A DNA stretch of 64,000 bases from Anadara kagoshimensis (GCA_021292105.1 CM037864.1:41096514-41160513), one strand, 5' to 3'; counted from the stretch's first letter, positions 13,700 to 27,222 are shown. Numbers and translations are program-made. Notes: generated by a model from the letters alone, not told the origin.

Positions 13700-13908
13700 G
13701 CAGAGCTGTTATAAGTTTAATAATGAGCTAAAGAATAAGTATAACTGGTGAATTGGCAGCTTACCTCGACCCCTATATCTCGACAGCTGCCATCTATCTG
13801 TCGGTCGCATTCTGGCCACTAACTAACAAAAATTTTGGTCACTCGGCAGGCGAGCTTCGAATTCTTTTTTTAAGCCAAGTGTTAAACTTTTAACAGGTCT
13901 GTTCTGTA
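13700..13908. mobile_element. MITE-1 copy, diverged
   Basis: Its right end gttaaacttttaacaggtct and internal segment cactcggcaggcgagcttcg match other MITE-1 copies. The left end is degraded. Confidence 0.55.
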
Positions 13909-13951
13909 TGTAATAATATATATAAAAAACTGTGATCGAAACAAAACAAAC

Positions 13952-13957
13952 TTTATT
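13952..13957 (-). terminator. poly(A) signal of gene B
   Basis: The minus strand reads AATAAA about 140 nt beyond the gene B tail-exon stop at 14098-14100. The spacing suits a 3' untranslated region. Confidence 0.6.
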
Positions 13958-14385
13958 AAAGCTATAAATAAATACATAAATTTTGAGTCAACTTTGCCGT
14001 AAAATTACACAATACCCGTCGAAATAATGCAATATCTTCTCGGTACAAAACATAATGTTTCCATTTATCCATAACTGTCCCGTGTCTTTGTGTCTCTTCA
14101 GTGATTTACTACAGTGACGCTCGAAGAATCTGTGATAAATAAAACAGAAGGGATTAAAGGGTTTATCAAGTTCGATAATGCATGTATGTTACAATAATAT
14201 ATCGAACATTGTATAATGTATGCTTGGCAACAGCCGGAGCAACTAAACACGTCACATACCATAACGAAAGAATCAGAAATAGTAAAACAAAATATAACAT
14301 AAAACTTTAGATACATAGATAACATAGTAAAGAAATTATCATATGGGTAACAACATACCTATTTTTTTCTTTTTACCCACCCCAA

Positions 14386-14418
<33 letters not shown>

Positions 14419-14435
14419 CTCTCTCCTCTCTCTCT
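14386..14435. repeat. (CT)n microsatellite in intron 3 of gene B
   Basis: An interrupted CT run of about 50 bp. Confidence 0.95.
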
Positions 14436-14699
14436 TGCCCAATTTCTGATAGAGAATTTGATTCCACTGTGTATGAAGTGGTTTAAATACATGTGTACCT
14501 TCCAATTAATTACTGTCATAATCCATTTACCTTTAATTTCCGTCTTCGAAACAACTGTTAGTGAGTTAACCCTTTTCCAGTCAGTATAGGTGAAGTAGAC
14601 TCATTATTTGAATATTTGTCTCTTACAGCTAAACTTTGCAAATATATTTTTACTTTGACTAGTTTAAGCCGCTTATAATTTGAAATGGTGTATGATTTG

Positions 14700-14870
14700 T
14701 GCCATTTAGCTTTTACGCCTTAAATACACGCGACATCACACCAAAGCAACATTTTCATTTAACATCATGCTTTTAGCGTTTGTTTGGTGCTTTTTTTCGC
14801 GTTAGAATTTCGCTTTGACACCTTTTCGCAATTTGAAAGCGAAATGACACAAAGCACCCATCTTAGATAT
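14700..14870. repeat. palindromic dispersed repeat, relative of 36700-36985
   Basis: Both copies begin atttgtgccatttagctt and contain inverted gcgaaa/tttcgc words. The family is not recognised. Confidence 0.4.
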
Positions 14871-15354
14871 ACCATGTGGTACATCAACTATTAACCGTAG
14901 AGAAACAGAATACTAGTAAGTTTTTTGAAAGCATAAAACGAAAGATGAATGTTTGTACTCACCGAACACACACCGGTATGTAATGAGATTACATCCACTC
15001 GTGAACGCTCCAGAGATGGAGACGGGAGTCAACCTTCTTAATGGAGGACACTGAAGGGAATTCGTTTTACATAAATCAGCTTCTTGAACAGCTAAAAAAT
15101 TATTACAAAAAATAAGATATATATATTTAAGGACAGCTGATATACTTACACGTTCTTAACTTTTACACAGAAGAGCTACACAACGAGCAACATTTAATTT
15201 ACCAAGGTAGATGGAATGTAGAGAAGTAATGACATTTTAGGCCCAAGTCAAGATTCTTTCGCTTATATCGAACCGGTCAGTCTGGATAAAAATGTTCACT
15301 GTATCAAGTGAACATTTTATACATTCACAATTTATCTTTTATTATGAATATAGA

Positions 15355-15412
15355 TGTCATATACCTTTTTTAAATTTAATCATAAAATACATTCAAAAAA
15401 TGGTATATGACA
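15355..15412. repeat. short hairpin element with gtcatatacc / ggtatatgac ends
   Basis: The 58-bp copy starts gtcatataccttttttaaat and ends aaaatggtatatgac. It belongs to a family of similar short hairpins at 16797-16873, 31537-31632 and 41688-41749. Confidence 0.6.
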
Positions 15413-15734
15413 TAGATTTACCCCTTTATTTCAAAATGGAGTTTTCATTTCCTCTTAATTTTCTTAATCATGAATTTTTCTTAAAACGTGGCATATTATT
15501 ATAGTTATAAATTGACAAACTAATACACGTGGTAGAAAAGTTCTAACCGATCCTAAATTAACTTTTCATAAGTGATTCGAAATGTGCCATGATGCCTTGT
15601 GATATACATTTGAGAATTTTCTTTAGGATTTTTTCGAAACTGACATGGCAACATAAACCATTAACAAAAATAATGGCATGATGATAACATGAAATCAGGA
15701 TATTGATTCTCGAAAAATGCTAGAGACTAAAGTA

Positions 15735-16126
15735 AAGCCGACCTGTCGAAAGTTAAACACCGAGCTAACGAAAAGGAGTCGAAGCTTGGCTACCAAGTGG
15801 CCGAGATCTGGATAACTAGTGACTAAAAATCTGCCGAAATATAGACATCAGCTAACTAACGAGGGACCGAGATGAGTTGCCGCTTTTGAGTTCGACAGGC
15901 ATAGAGTACACCCCTGTCGAAAGTTTAACAACGAACTGACAGAAAGTAGTCACCGAGTGACCGAGCGGTGAATAGTTATTGACCGGTAAGCTGCTGAAGT
16001 ATAGATGACAGCTGCCTAAAAGCTATCGAGAGTAACGCGGGGCGAGGGGGGGGGCTATAGATGAGTTGCAGATTTGGAACTAATTATTCGTTAGCTTAGT
16101 GTTGAACTTTCTACCGGACTGTATTG
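15735..16126. mobile_element. two adjacent MITE-1 copies in intron 2 of gene B
   Basis: One copy starts acctgtcgaaagttaaacac at about 15741 and a second starts cctgtcgaaagtttaacaac at about 15913. The second ends near ggactgtattgt, about 20 bp from the gene B VWA donor. They account for part of the intron length. Confidence 0.65.
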
Positions 16127-16796
16127 TGTACTTTGTGATCATTTTACCTGGATTAATGAATTCTGCAATAGGTGTAGCAAACTTATTCAAATCCCGGTAC
16201 GAATTCCCTACAAATACAGTTTCAGGAAAGCTTGCAATTTCCAGGATTTCTCTTTCGAATGTTTGAGGTTGGCTACTTCCAAAACCAATCCCTATTATTG
16301 TTATTCCTTGCTCTTTGGCATAATTGGCCTGCTGAGCGGTCAAAGATGGGTTGTCGGAACTTCCGCCCATGATAACGATCATGAATTTGTTAACCGGTAC
16401 TCGATTCGATGCTTGAAACATTTCGGCAGCTTTTTTAATACCAATGGCGGTGTTCCTGCCCCCGTTATTCATTTTGCTTAATCTACTTGTCACAAAACTC
16501 AGCATAGATTCACTCTTAAATGGACTTAGAGACGACGTGTTACTATATTGGAACCATAAACAACGATTCCTGCATTAGTTCCTGTTTTGGTAATGTCCAA
16601 TTTATTGATGATGCTGCTATCAATTTTCTTCTCATGAAGAACTGTATAACGCCGGTTGTTGAAGAACCATCTACTACAAACACAACATCAGTGGGTACAC
16701 TGTCGCCTAAAACAGAAGGAGAAAGTGTGTTTATTTAATTTTTGGTTGTAGTGGCGTTTTGCCATGGCATTGGTCAAAATTATTTTACTTTATCGA

Positions 16797-16873
16797 GTTG
16801 CTATATTCCTTTTTTTTCAATTGAATCATACAATACATTAAAAATGATTAATTTAAAAAAAATGGAATATGAC
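16797..16873. repeat. short hairpin element
   Basis: It starts ctatattccttttttttcaa and ends aaaaatggaatatgacag. It is in intron 1 of gene B, just before the 75-bp array. Confidence 0.5.
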
Positions 16874-16994
16874 AGAGCAAGTCATTTTTAACCGTCCTTT
16901 AGAGGAACCCGGGTGGGTCTGAAACTTTGGCAATTGCATGTAATCTGACTAAAAAGGCCGCCATTTTAAGATCACTCTGCTACACGTGTCTTTG

Positions 16995-19900
16995 GAGATA
17001 AAAGTAAATGTACTGACCATAGCCAGAAACTTCAGGAACAGTTATCGACAAATCACACATAACAAACAATACAAAAACGTAAATGTATTGACAATAGCCA
17101 GAAACTTCAGGAACAGTTATCGACAAAGTACACATAACAAACAATACAAAAACGTAAATGTATTGACAATAGCCAGAAACTTCAGGAACAGTTATCGACA
17201 AATCACACATAACAAACAATACAAAAACATAAATGTATGGACAATAGCCAGAAACTTCAGGAACAGTTATCGACAAATCACACATAACAAACAATACAAA
17301 AACGTAAATGTATTGACAATAGCCAGAAACTTCAGGAACAGTTATCGACAAATCACACATAACAAACAATACAAAAACGTAAATGTATTGACAATAGCCA
17401 GAAACTTCAGGAACAGTTATCGACAAAGTACACATAACAAACAATACAAAAACGTAAATGTACTGACAATGCCAGAAACTTCAGGAACAGTTATCGACAA
17501 AGCACACGTAAAAAACAATACAAAAACGTAAATGTATTGACCATAGCCAGAAACTTCAGGAACAGTTATCGACAAAGTACACATAACAAACAATACAAAA
17601 ACGTAAATGTATTGACAATAGCCAGAAACTTCAGGAACAGTTATCGACAAAGTACACATAACAAACAATACAAAAACGTAAATGTATTGACAATAGCCAG
17701 AAACTTCAGGAACAGTTATCGACAAAGTACACATAACAAACAGTACAAATACGTAAATGTATTGACAATAGCCAGAAACTTCAGGAACAGTTATCGACAA
17801 AGTACACATAACAAATAGTACAAATACGTAAATGTATTGACAATGCCAGAAACTTCAGGAACAGTTATCGACAAAGTACACATAACAAATAGTACAAATA
17901 CGTAAATGTACTGACAATAGCCAAAAACTTCGGGAACAGTTATCGACAAAGCACACGTAACAAACAATACAAAAACATAAATGTATGGACAATAGCCAGA
18001 AACTTCAGGAACAGTTATCGACAAATCACACATAACAAACAATACAAAAACGTAAATGTATTGACAATAGCCAGAAACTTCAGGAACAGTTATCGACAAA
18101 TCACACATAACAAACAATACAAAAACGTAAATGTATTGACAATAGCCAGAACTTTCAGGAACAGTTATCGACAAAGTACACATAACAAACAATACAAAAA
18201 CGTAAATGTACTGACAATGCCAGAAACTTCAGGAACAGTTATCGACAAAGCACACGTAAAAAACAATACAAAAACGTAAATGTATTGACCATAGCCAGAA
18301 ACTTCAGGAACAGTTATCGACAAAGTACACATAACAAACAATACAAAAACGTAAATGTATTGACCATAGCCAGAAACTTCAGGAACAGTTATCGACAAAG
18401 TACACATAACAAACAATACAAAAACGTAAATGTATTGACAATAGCCAGAAACTTCAGGAACAGTTATCGACAAAGTACACATAACAAACAGTACAAATAC
18501 GTAAATGTATTGACAATAGCCAGAAACTTCAGGAACAGTTATCGACAAAGTACACATAACAAACAGTACAAATACGTAAATGTATTGACAATAGCCAGAA
18601 ACTTCAGGAACAGTTATCGACAAAGCACACGTAACAAACAATACAAAAACGTAAATGTATTGACCATAGCCAGAAACTTCAGGAACAGTTATCGACAAAG
18701 CACACATAACAAACAATACAAAAACGTAAATGTATTGACCATAGCCAGAAACTTCAGGAACAGTTATCGACAAAGTACACATAACAAACAGTACAAATAC
18801 GTAAATGTATGACAATAGCCAGAAACTTCGGGAACAGTTATCGACAAAGCACACGTAACAAACAATACAAAAACGTAAATGTACTGACAATGCCAGAAAC
18901 TTCGGGAACAGTTATCGACAAAGCACACGTAACAAACAATACAAAAACGTAAATGTATTGACAATAGCCAGAAACTTCAGGAACAGTTATCGACAAAGCA
19001 CACATAACAAACAATACAAAACGTAAATGTACTGACAATGCCAGAAACTTCAGGAACAGTTATCGACAAAGCACACATAACAAACAATACAAAAACGTAA
19101 ATGTACTGACAATGCCAGAAACGTCAGGAACAGTTATCGACAAAGTACACATAAAAACAATACAAAAACATAAATGTACTGACAATAGCCAGAAACTTCA
19201 GGAACAGTTATCGACAAAGCACACATAACAAACAATACAAAAATGTAAATGTATTGACAATAGCCAGAAACTTCAGGAACAGTTATCGACAAAGCACACA
19301 TAACAAACAATACAAAAACGTAAATGTATTGACAATAGCCAGAAACTTCAGGAACACTTATCGACAAAGCACACATAACAAACAATACAAAAACGTAAAT
19401 GTATTGACAATAGCCAGAAACTTCAGGAACAGTTATCGACAAAGCACACATAACAAACAATACAAAAACGTAAATGTATTGACCATAGCCAGAAACTTCA
19501 GGAACACTTATCGACAAAGCACACATAACAAACAATACAAAACGTAAATGTATTGACAATAGCCAGAAACTTCAGGAACAGTTATCGACAAAGCACACAA
19601 ACAAACAAAAACGTAAATGTATTGACAATAGCCAGAAACTTCAGGAACAGTTATCGACAAAGCACACATAACAAACAATACAAAAACATAAATGTATGGA
19701 CAATATCCAGAAACTTCAGGAACAGTTATCGACAAAGTACACATAACAAACAATACAAAAACGTAAATGTATTGACAATAGCCAGAAACTTCAGGAACAG
19801 TTATCGACAAAGTACACATAACAAACAATACAAAAACGTAAATGTATGGACAATATCCAGAAACTTCAGGAACAGTTATCGACAAAGCACACATAACAAA

Positions 19901-22900
19901 CAATACAAAAACGTAAATGTATTGACAATAGCCAGAAACTTCAGGAACAGTTATCGACAAAGCACACGTAACAAACAATACAAAAACGTAAATGTATTGA
20001 CAATAGCCAGAAACTTCAGGAACAGTTATCGACAAAGCACACATAACAAACAATACAAAAACGTAAATGTATTGACCATAGCCAGAAACTTCAGGAACAG
20101 TTATCGACAAAGTACACATAACAAACAGTACAAATACGTAAATGTATTGACAATAGCAAGAACTTTGGGAACAGTTATCGACAAAGCACACATAACAAAC
20201 AATACAAAAACGTAAATGTACTGACAATGCCAGAAACGTCAGGAACAGTTATCGACAAAGTACACATAACAAACAATACAAAAACATAAATGTACTGACA
20301 ATAGCCAGAAACTTCAGGAACACTTATCGACAAAGCACACATAACAAACAATACAAAAACGTAAATGTATTGACAATAGCCAGAAACTTCAGGAACAGTT
20401 ATCGACAAAGCACACATAACAAACAATACAAAAACGTAAATGTATTGACAATAGCCAGAAACTTCAGGAACACTTATCGACAAAGCACACATAACAAACA
20501 ATACAAAAACGTAAATGTATTGACAATAGCCAGAAACTTCGGGAACAGTTATCGACAAAGCACACGTAAAAACAATATAAAAACGTAAATGTATGGACAA
20601 TATCCAGAAACTTCGGGAACAGTTATCGACAAAGCACACGTAACAAACAATACAAAAACGTAAATGTACTGACAATGCCAGAAACTTCGGGAACAGTTAT
20701 CGACAAAGCACACGTAACAAACAATACAAAAACGTAAATGTATTGACCATAGCCAGAAACTTCAGGAACAGTTATCGACAAAGCACACATAACAAACAAT
20801 ACAAAAACGTAAATGTATTGACAATAGCCAGAAACTTCAGGAACAGTTATCGACAAAGTACACATAACAAACAATACAAAAACGTAAATGTATTGACAAT
20901 AGCCAGAAACTTCAGGAACAGTTATCGACAAAGCACACGTAACAAACAGTACAAAAACGTAAATGTATTGACAATAGCCAGAAACTTCAGGAACAGTTAT
21001 CGACAAAGCACACATAACAAACAATACAAAAACGTAAATGTATTGACAATAGCCAGAAACTTCAGGAACAGTTATCGACAAAGCACACATAACAAACAAT
21101 ACAAAAACGTAAATGTATTGACCATAGCCAGAAACTTCAGGAACAGTTATCGACAAAGTACACATAACAAACAGTACAAATACGTAAATGTATTGACAAT
21201 AGCCAGAAACTTCGGGAACAGTTATCGACAAAGCACACGTAACAAACAATACAAAAACGTAAATGTACTGACAATGCCAGAAACTTCGGGAACAGTTATC
21301 GACAAAGCACACGTAACAAACAATACAAAAACGTAAATGTATTGACAATAGCCAGAAACTTCAGGAACAGTTATCGACAAAGCACACATAACAAACAATA
21401 CAAAAACGTAAATGTACTGACAATGCCAGAAACTTCAGGAACAGTTATCGACAAAGCACACATAACAAACAATACAAAAACGTAAATGTACTGACAATGC
21501 CAGAAACGTCAGGAACAGTTATCGACAAAGTACACATAACAAACAATACAAAAACATAAATGTACTGACAATAGCCAGAAACTTCAGGAACACTTATCGA
21601 CAAAGCACACATAACAAACAATACAAAAACGTAAATGTATTGACAATAGCCAGAAACTTCAGGAACAGTTATCGACAAAGCACACATAACAAACAATACA
21701 AAAACGTAAATGTATTGACAATAGCCAGAAACTTCAGGAACACTTATCGACAAAGCACACATAACAAACAATACAAAAACGTAAATGTATTGACAATAGC
21801 CAGAAACTTCAGGAACAGTTATCGACAAAGCACACATAACAAACAATACAAAAACGTAAATGTATTGACCATAGCCAGAAACTTCAGGAACACTTATCGA
21901 CAAAGCACACATAACAAACAATACAAAAACGTAAATGTATTGACAATAGCCAGAAACTTCAGGAACAGTTATCGACAAAGCACACATAACAAACAATACA
22001 AAAACGTAAATGTATTGACAATAGCCAGAAACTTCAGGAACAGTTATCGACAAAGCACACATAACAAACAATACAAAAACATAAATGTATGGACAATATC
22101 CAGAAACTTCAGGAACAGTTATCGACAAAGTACACATAACAAACAATACAAAAACGTAAATGTATTGACAATAGCCAGAAACTTCAGGAACAGTTATCGA
22201 CAAAGTACACATAACAAACAATACAAAAACGTAAATGTATGGACAATATCCAGAAACTTCAGGAACAGTTATCGACAAAGCACACATAACAAACAATACA
22301 AAAACGTAAATGTATTGACAATAGCCAGAAACTTCAGGAACAGTTATCGACAAAGCACACGTAACAAACAATACAAAAACGTAAATGATTGACAATAGCC
22401 AGAAACTTCAGGAACAGTTATCGACAAAGCACACATAACAAACAATACAAAAACGTAAATGTATTGACCATAGCCAGAAACTTCAGGAACAGTTATCGAC
22501 AAAGTACACATAACAAACAGTACAAATACGTAAATGTATTGACAATAGCAAGAACTTTGGGAACAGTTATCGACAAAGCACACGTAAAAAACAATACAAA
22601 AACGTAAATGTACTGACAATGCCAGAAACTTCGGGAACAGTTATCGACAAAGCACACGTAACAAACAATACAAAAACGTAAATGTATTGACAATAGCCAG
22701 AAACTTCAGGAACAGTTATCGACAAAGCACACATAACAAACAATACAAAAACGTAAATGTACTGACAATGCCAGAAACGTCAGGAACAGTTATCGACAAA
22801 GCACACGTAACAAATAATACAAAAACGTAAATGTATTGACAATAGCCAGAAACTTCAGGAACAGTTATCGACAAAGCACACATAACAAACAATACAAAAA

Positions 22901-24013
22901 CGTAAATGTATTGACAATAGCCAGAAACTTCAGGAACACTTATCGACAAAGCACACATAACAAACAATACAAAAACGTAAATGTATTGACAATAGCCAGA
23001 AACTTCGGGAACAGTTATCGACAAAGCACACGTAAAAACAATATAAAAACGTAAATGTATGGACAATATCCAGAAACTTTGGGAACAGTTATCGACAAAG
23101 CACACGTAAAAAACAATACAAAAACGTAAATGTATTGATAATAGCCAGAAACTTCGGGAACACTTATCGACAAAGCACACGTAAAAACAATATAAAAACG
23201 TAAATGTATGGACAATATCCAGAAACTTCGGGAACAGTTATCGACAAAGCACACGTAAAAAACAATACAAAAACGTAAATGTATTGACAATAGCCAGAAA
23301 CTTCGGGAACACTTATCGACAAAGCACACATAACAAACAATACAAAAACGTAAATGTATTGACAATATCCAGAAACTTCGGGAACAGTTATCGACAAAGC
23401 ACACGTAAAAAACAATACAAAAACGTAAATGTATTGACAATAGCCAGAAACTTCAGGAACACTTATCGACAAAGCACACATAACAAACAATACAAAAACG
23501 TAAATGTATTGACAATAGCCAGAGACTTCAGGAACAGTTATCGACAAAGCACACGTAACAAATAATACAAAAACGTAAATGTATTGACAATAGCCAGAAA
23601 CTTCAGGAACAGTTATCGACAAAGCACACATAACAAACAATACAAAAACGTAAATGTATTGACAATAGCCAGAAACTTCAGGAACAGTTATCGACAAAGC
23701 ACACATAACAAACAATACAAAAACGTAAATGTATTGACAATAGCCAGAAACTTCGGGAACAGTTATCGACAAAGCACACGTAAAAACAATATAAAAACGT
23801 AAATGTATGGACAATATCCAGAAACTTCGGGAACAGTTATCGACAAAGCACACGTAAAAAACAATACAAAAACGTAAATGTATTGACAATAGCCAGAAAC
23901 TTCAGGAACACTTATCGACAAAGCACACATAACAAACAATACAAAAACGTAAATGTACTGACAATAGCCAGAAACTTCGGGAACAATTATCGACAAAGCA
24001 CACATAAAAAACT
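16995..24013. repeat. 75-bp tandem satellite array, about 94 copies, in gene B intron 1
   Basis: The word aacttcagg recurs every 75 bp (for example at 17028 and 17103), with a minority of 74-bp monomers that read ctgacaatgccag. Variants include gtacaca/gcacaca/tcacaca, cagttatc/cacttatc and ttcagg/ttcggg. Because 75 is divisible by three and the unit lacks stops in one frame on each strand, long open frames appear on both strands, up to 316 codons on the minus strand. They break wherever a shorter monomer occurs. A rare variant (aaacgtcagg) marks higher-order periodicity of about 1,270 bp. It is intronic satellite DNA, not a coding repeat. Confidence 0.96.
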
Positions 24014-24017
24014 ATAT

Positions 24018-24163
24018 ACAGTCCAACCTGCCTTAAAGGCAACTTCTATATAAGGACCACCTGCTTATAAAGGCCAGTAGAATTGTATCCCAATTGTTCT
24101 TAATCATATTATTTGAACATGTATATAAAGGCCATCTGCCCCTAAAGGCCACTTTCACTGGTT
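24018..24163. mobile_element. MITE-2 copy, truncated, abutting the 75-bp array
   Basis: It starts tacagtccaacctgccttaa directly after the last 75-bp monomer and runs in inverted orientation relative to the other copies. It ends at ccactttcactggtt, lacking the terminal 30 or so bases seen in other copies. The truncated end joins a 14-bp sequence that also occurs at the left edge of the satellite. Confidence 0.65.
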
Positions 24164-24673
24164 TACACGTGTCTTTGACAATTAATTAAACAATATGATA
24201 TCAAAAATGAAAATGACGGTGACATGACAGGGCTCTGTCTGTTAGCTAAACAGAAAATTTCTAAAACGTCTTGCCAACAACACCAATTCTATCTGTGATA
24301 ATCCGATTGATTGGTTGAAAAAGTGATTCCAATTACATTTCATTGTTAATTTGTAACAATAATTAAGGAAACCAAGCACATGGTGAAAACATGTCTGTAT
24401 GTTACAATCAGAATTTAAATAGGCATTTCGATCAGAAATAGGTAAATGTTTTCTAAAATATGGACAGTCGAATTGGAAGGATTACCATCCAATGATAAAG
24501 TCAATTTTGACTTAAAAACCTAAAAATGACGCCATCAAATCATTTTGAATATTTCTATGCAAAACGTTTTACATAGAACTTAGTAGATTGAGGGTACAAA
24601 GAAAGTCTTACTGTTGCAGCTTATATAGCACAGTTTACAAAAGACAGAGCCATCGAGAAAAGACCGCAACAAG

Positions 24674-24676
<3 letters not shown>

Positions 24677-24713
<37 letters not shown>
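24677..24713. repeat. (GA)n microsatellite
   Basis: A run of about 18 GA units inside gene B intron 1. Confidence 0.95.
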
Positions 24714-24716
<3 letters not shown>

Positions 24717-25337
24717 GATTTAACATTTTCCGAAACCTAGGTGATAGCACATAACAGATCGAATAGCGAACCATCCTCTTTAGATGTGGTCCATCTTAGA
24801 CAATACTCTCTAACAATCAAAACTGATCATAATACTTGAACAGACACACATGACATAATCAAAATGACCCTTCTACATGAGTACTTCTACCAATTACGAC
24901 CCTTCAACAAATTGAAGTTTTTGTCGTTAGAGGATGTACATACAATAGGAGTACACTGATATTTAAAAATATATCTTTATTATCAGACAGTGAGCCAACA
25001 TGTGGCATGTATAGAGATTTTCAGAAGTAAAATCTAGAAAACGTTTTCATTATCGACTAATACAAGACACAATCAGCAAGACACAATCCTTGTCATCTCT
25101 CTAAATCGTTACACCTAACTTAACATCACAACCTAGGCTTTTTACATATTAGAAATTCCATGTTCACTAAAGCGTATAAATGAAGAATAATTGAACAAAA
25201 TAATGAGAGTTTGAATTTAAAAAAAAATCATCCCTAAATAAAATTTAAATGTAAAAATACTTCAACATACCGTAAACGTCTCCGAAGGTTGACACCATCA
25301 ATGTAAAGAGGAAAGTGAATACAACTCTGATGTCCAT

Positions 25338-26182
25338 CTTGATCAGTTGGTGTACAATTATAAAATGCGTTATGTCTGCTGTCCTGCAGTGATATAAATA
25401 CTAATTCCATACATACGTCACATGTTTATATACTTCCTAAAAAGTATATTATTACACTCTAAATGCAGAACGGTTCGCCTAGTGCCAAAAAAATGAGCAA
25501 GTTTCTGGGCGTATGCAGGTCATTTCTTAAGTGTTACGCAATTATATTAAAATGTCAATCAAATATGCATTATGCGAATGTGTGGGCTCAGTATTTAGTC
25601 AAACTGTTTTACTTCAAGAACGAAACTCAAATTTCCAAACGAAAAATAGTTTTCTTTTTGTATAAAATTTTATGATTTCGGAAAAACTCCGAGATCCGAT
25701 GATATAATGATATAATAAATAAAAATATATATTACATTGAATTGTGACATAGATTTTTAGTGTAACAGGTTTTTCAATTCGATTTATCAATATTTTACCC
25801 AAAATACATCAGCTTTTAAATTGAGCCAATAAAATTGCTTTTTGTCCAATCTCTCTTCATACGTTTAAGCGGATGTGATTTTTATATTTGATTTTGATAG
25901 TTTTAATGTAAAAATAATCTTACTTTGTGACATGATTTAAATGTAACTTTTATTGAACATTCAATTGTATTATTAAATATTAAAATTAGAGATTTTATGA
26001 GGATTAGTTCGACACGAAGGTAACTTAGGTGAAATTATGACGAAAGAAGCATGGTTAATAATTAAAACGTTCCCTTTAGACTCATTTTATAATGGTGCAC
26101 TGGTTTAAACTATTAATGTTATTTCCCAGGAGATGTTTAATTTGTAAACAAAGACATCCCAAAATCATTCCGCAGTAGCAGT
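25338..26182. other. 5' flank of gene B, no gene recognised
   Basis: AT-rich DNA. It presumably includes the gene B promoter and 5' untranslated region, but no TATA or other element can be assigned with confidence. Confidence 0.35.
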
Positions 26183-26515
26183 ACAGTACATACCTGGCGA
26201 AAGTTTGACACTAAGATAGCGAATTAGTATCGAATCGGAAGCTAATCTCGACCCCTCGTCAGCTGTATCTTTTCGGCACCTGCTATCTATATTTTTAGCA
26301 GCTTTTCTGATACTACCTTTTTTGTATATGGACCACTCGGCAGCCGAGCTGCTACTACTTTCTACGTTAGCTCAATTTTAAACTTCCAATAGGTATGTCA
26401 TGCGCTGGTTTTGAATTTTTATTAAAATAACGCATTCAAATTAGCACATGACATATGCTACTTTTGAATGCGTTATTTTATAAAAATTCAAAAGTAGTAC
26501 ATGACAGGTATGTAC
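26183..26515. mobile_element. MITE-1 copy carrying an inserted hairpin
   Basis: The copy starts acagtacatacctggcgaaa. Near its right end it is interrupted by a hairpin (about 26397-26506) whose arms both carry gaatgcgttatttta or its relatives. The 8-bp word aggtatgt occurs on each side of the hairpin, which fits a target duplication. Confidence 0.6.
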
Positions 26516-26519
26516 TGTA

Positions 26520-27150
26520 CATGTATGTCCAATACGTAAATACGCCCCACCCCTTATTATTAAACAAATACAACTATAAACCAGAGAAACCCGACTAGTT
26601 ACTATTATTTGACGTTTGATAAAAATCTGCATTCATGTTATTATTGTTATTTTTTTTTTTTAATTTATTATTATTATTTTTTATTATAAGTTTTGTTGAA
26701 TATCTTAACGTCGCATAGGGATATTTTGCAATAAAGTTAGTTTAAACAATATTTTATTTAATTCATAATACATATAAGTAAATATATAACATATACAAAT
26801 GTAGAAAATAGGATTCGGGAACAATAAAGTTTTTAGTCACTACCATGAGTCTGATTACAATTGCAAAAAATACGCCAGGCGAAAACGTTGAGAAAAAAGT
26901 AGTAAAAAATTGCCGGATACCGTAACTTTGTAACCAAAGCTCAGTATTGTGTATTGTTTAATTTTGTTTGTTTTAAAATTTGTGGTATAGTTGTTACACG
27001 TTTTTGTCAATTCCTATTGTTGTAACCAAATATACATTATTTCACAACTTTTTTGATGATGTGTTTGTTATATATACACTGTTTTGTATTGAATTAGAGT
27101 GTCAAAGCATTGACTCATAAAATTGCAAATTAACACACACACACACACAT

Positions 27151-27222
<72 letters not shown>

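Larger units (their letters stand above)
14098..25337 (-). pseudogene. Gene B: decaying VWA plus SUEL-type lectin paralogue (four exons)
   Basis: Predicted exons are 25337-25271 (signal peptide, starting MDIRVVFTFLF), 16706-16148 (VWA), 15091-14963 (lectin) and 14129-14098 (tail DSSSVTVVNH and stop). All have GT/AG borders and phase-1 placement like genes A and C. The VWA exon is 559 nt, not a multiple of three. Alignment to gene A places one missing base near 16651, in a run of A after FFMRR, and one near 16530, before SPFK; each puts stops in frame. The metal-site Asp of the usual TDG motif is replaced (IMGGSS). The lectin exon is 129 nt instead of 282-291, keeping only the first and last strands and four of eight cysteines. 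Intron 1 (8.6 kb) contains the whole 75-bp satellite. Assembly error could explain the two 1-nt losses but not the lectin deletion or the Asp change. Confidence 0.75.

Noticed and set aside
14550..14645. Alternative acceptor and tail exon for gene B (near 14639)
   Set aside because: An AG and open frame exist there, but the polypyrimidine tract before 14129, the short tail and the nearby poly(A) signal fit the family pattern much better.
16980..24005. Open frames of up to 316 residues resembling a repeated hydrophobic protein
   Set aside because: They arise from a 75-bp satellite, open on both strands and broken wherever a 74-bp monomer occurs. No start context or splice pattern supports coding.
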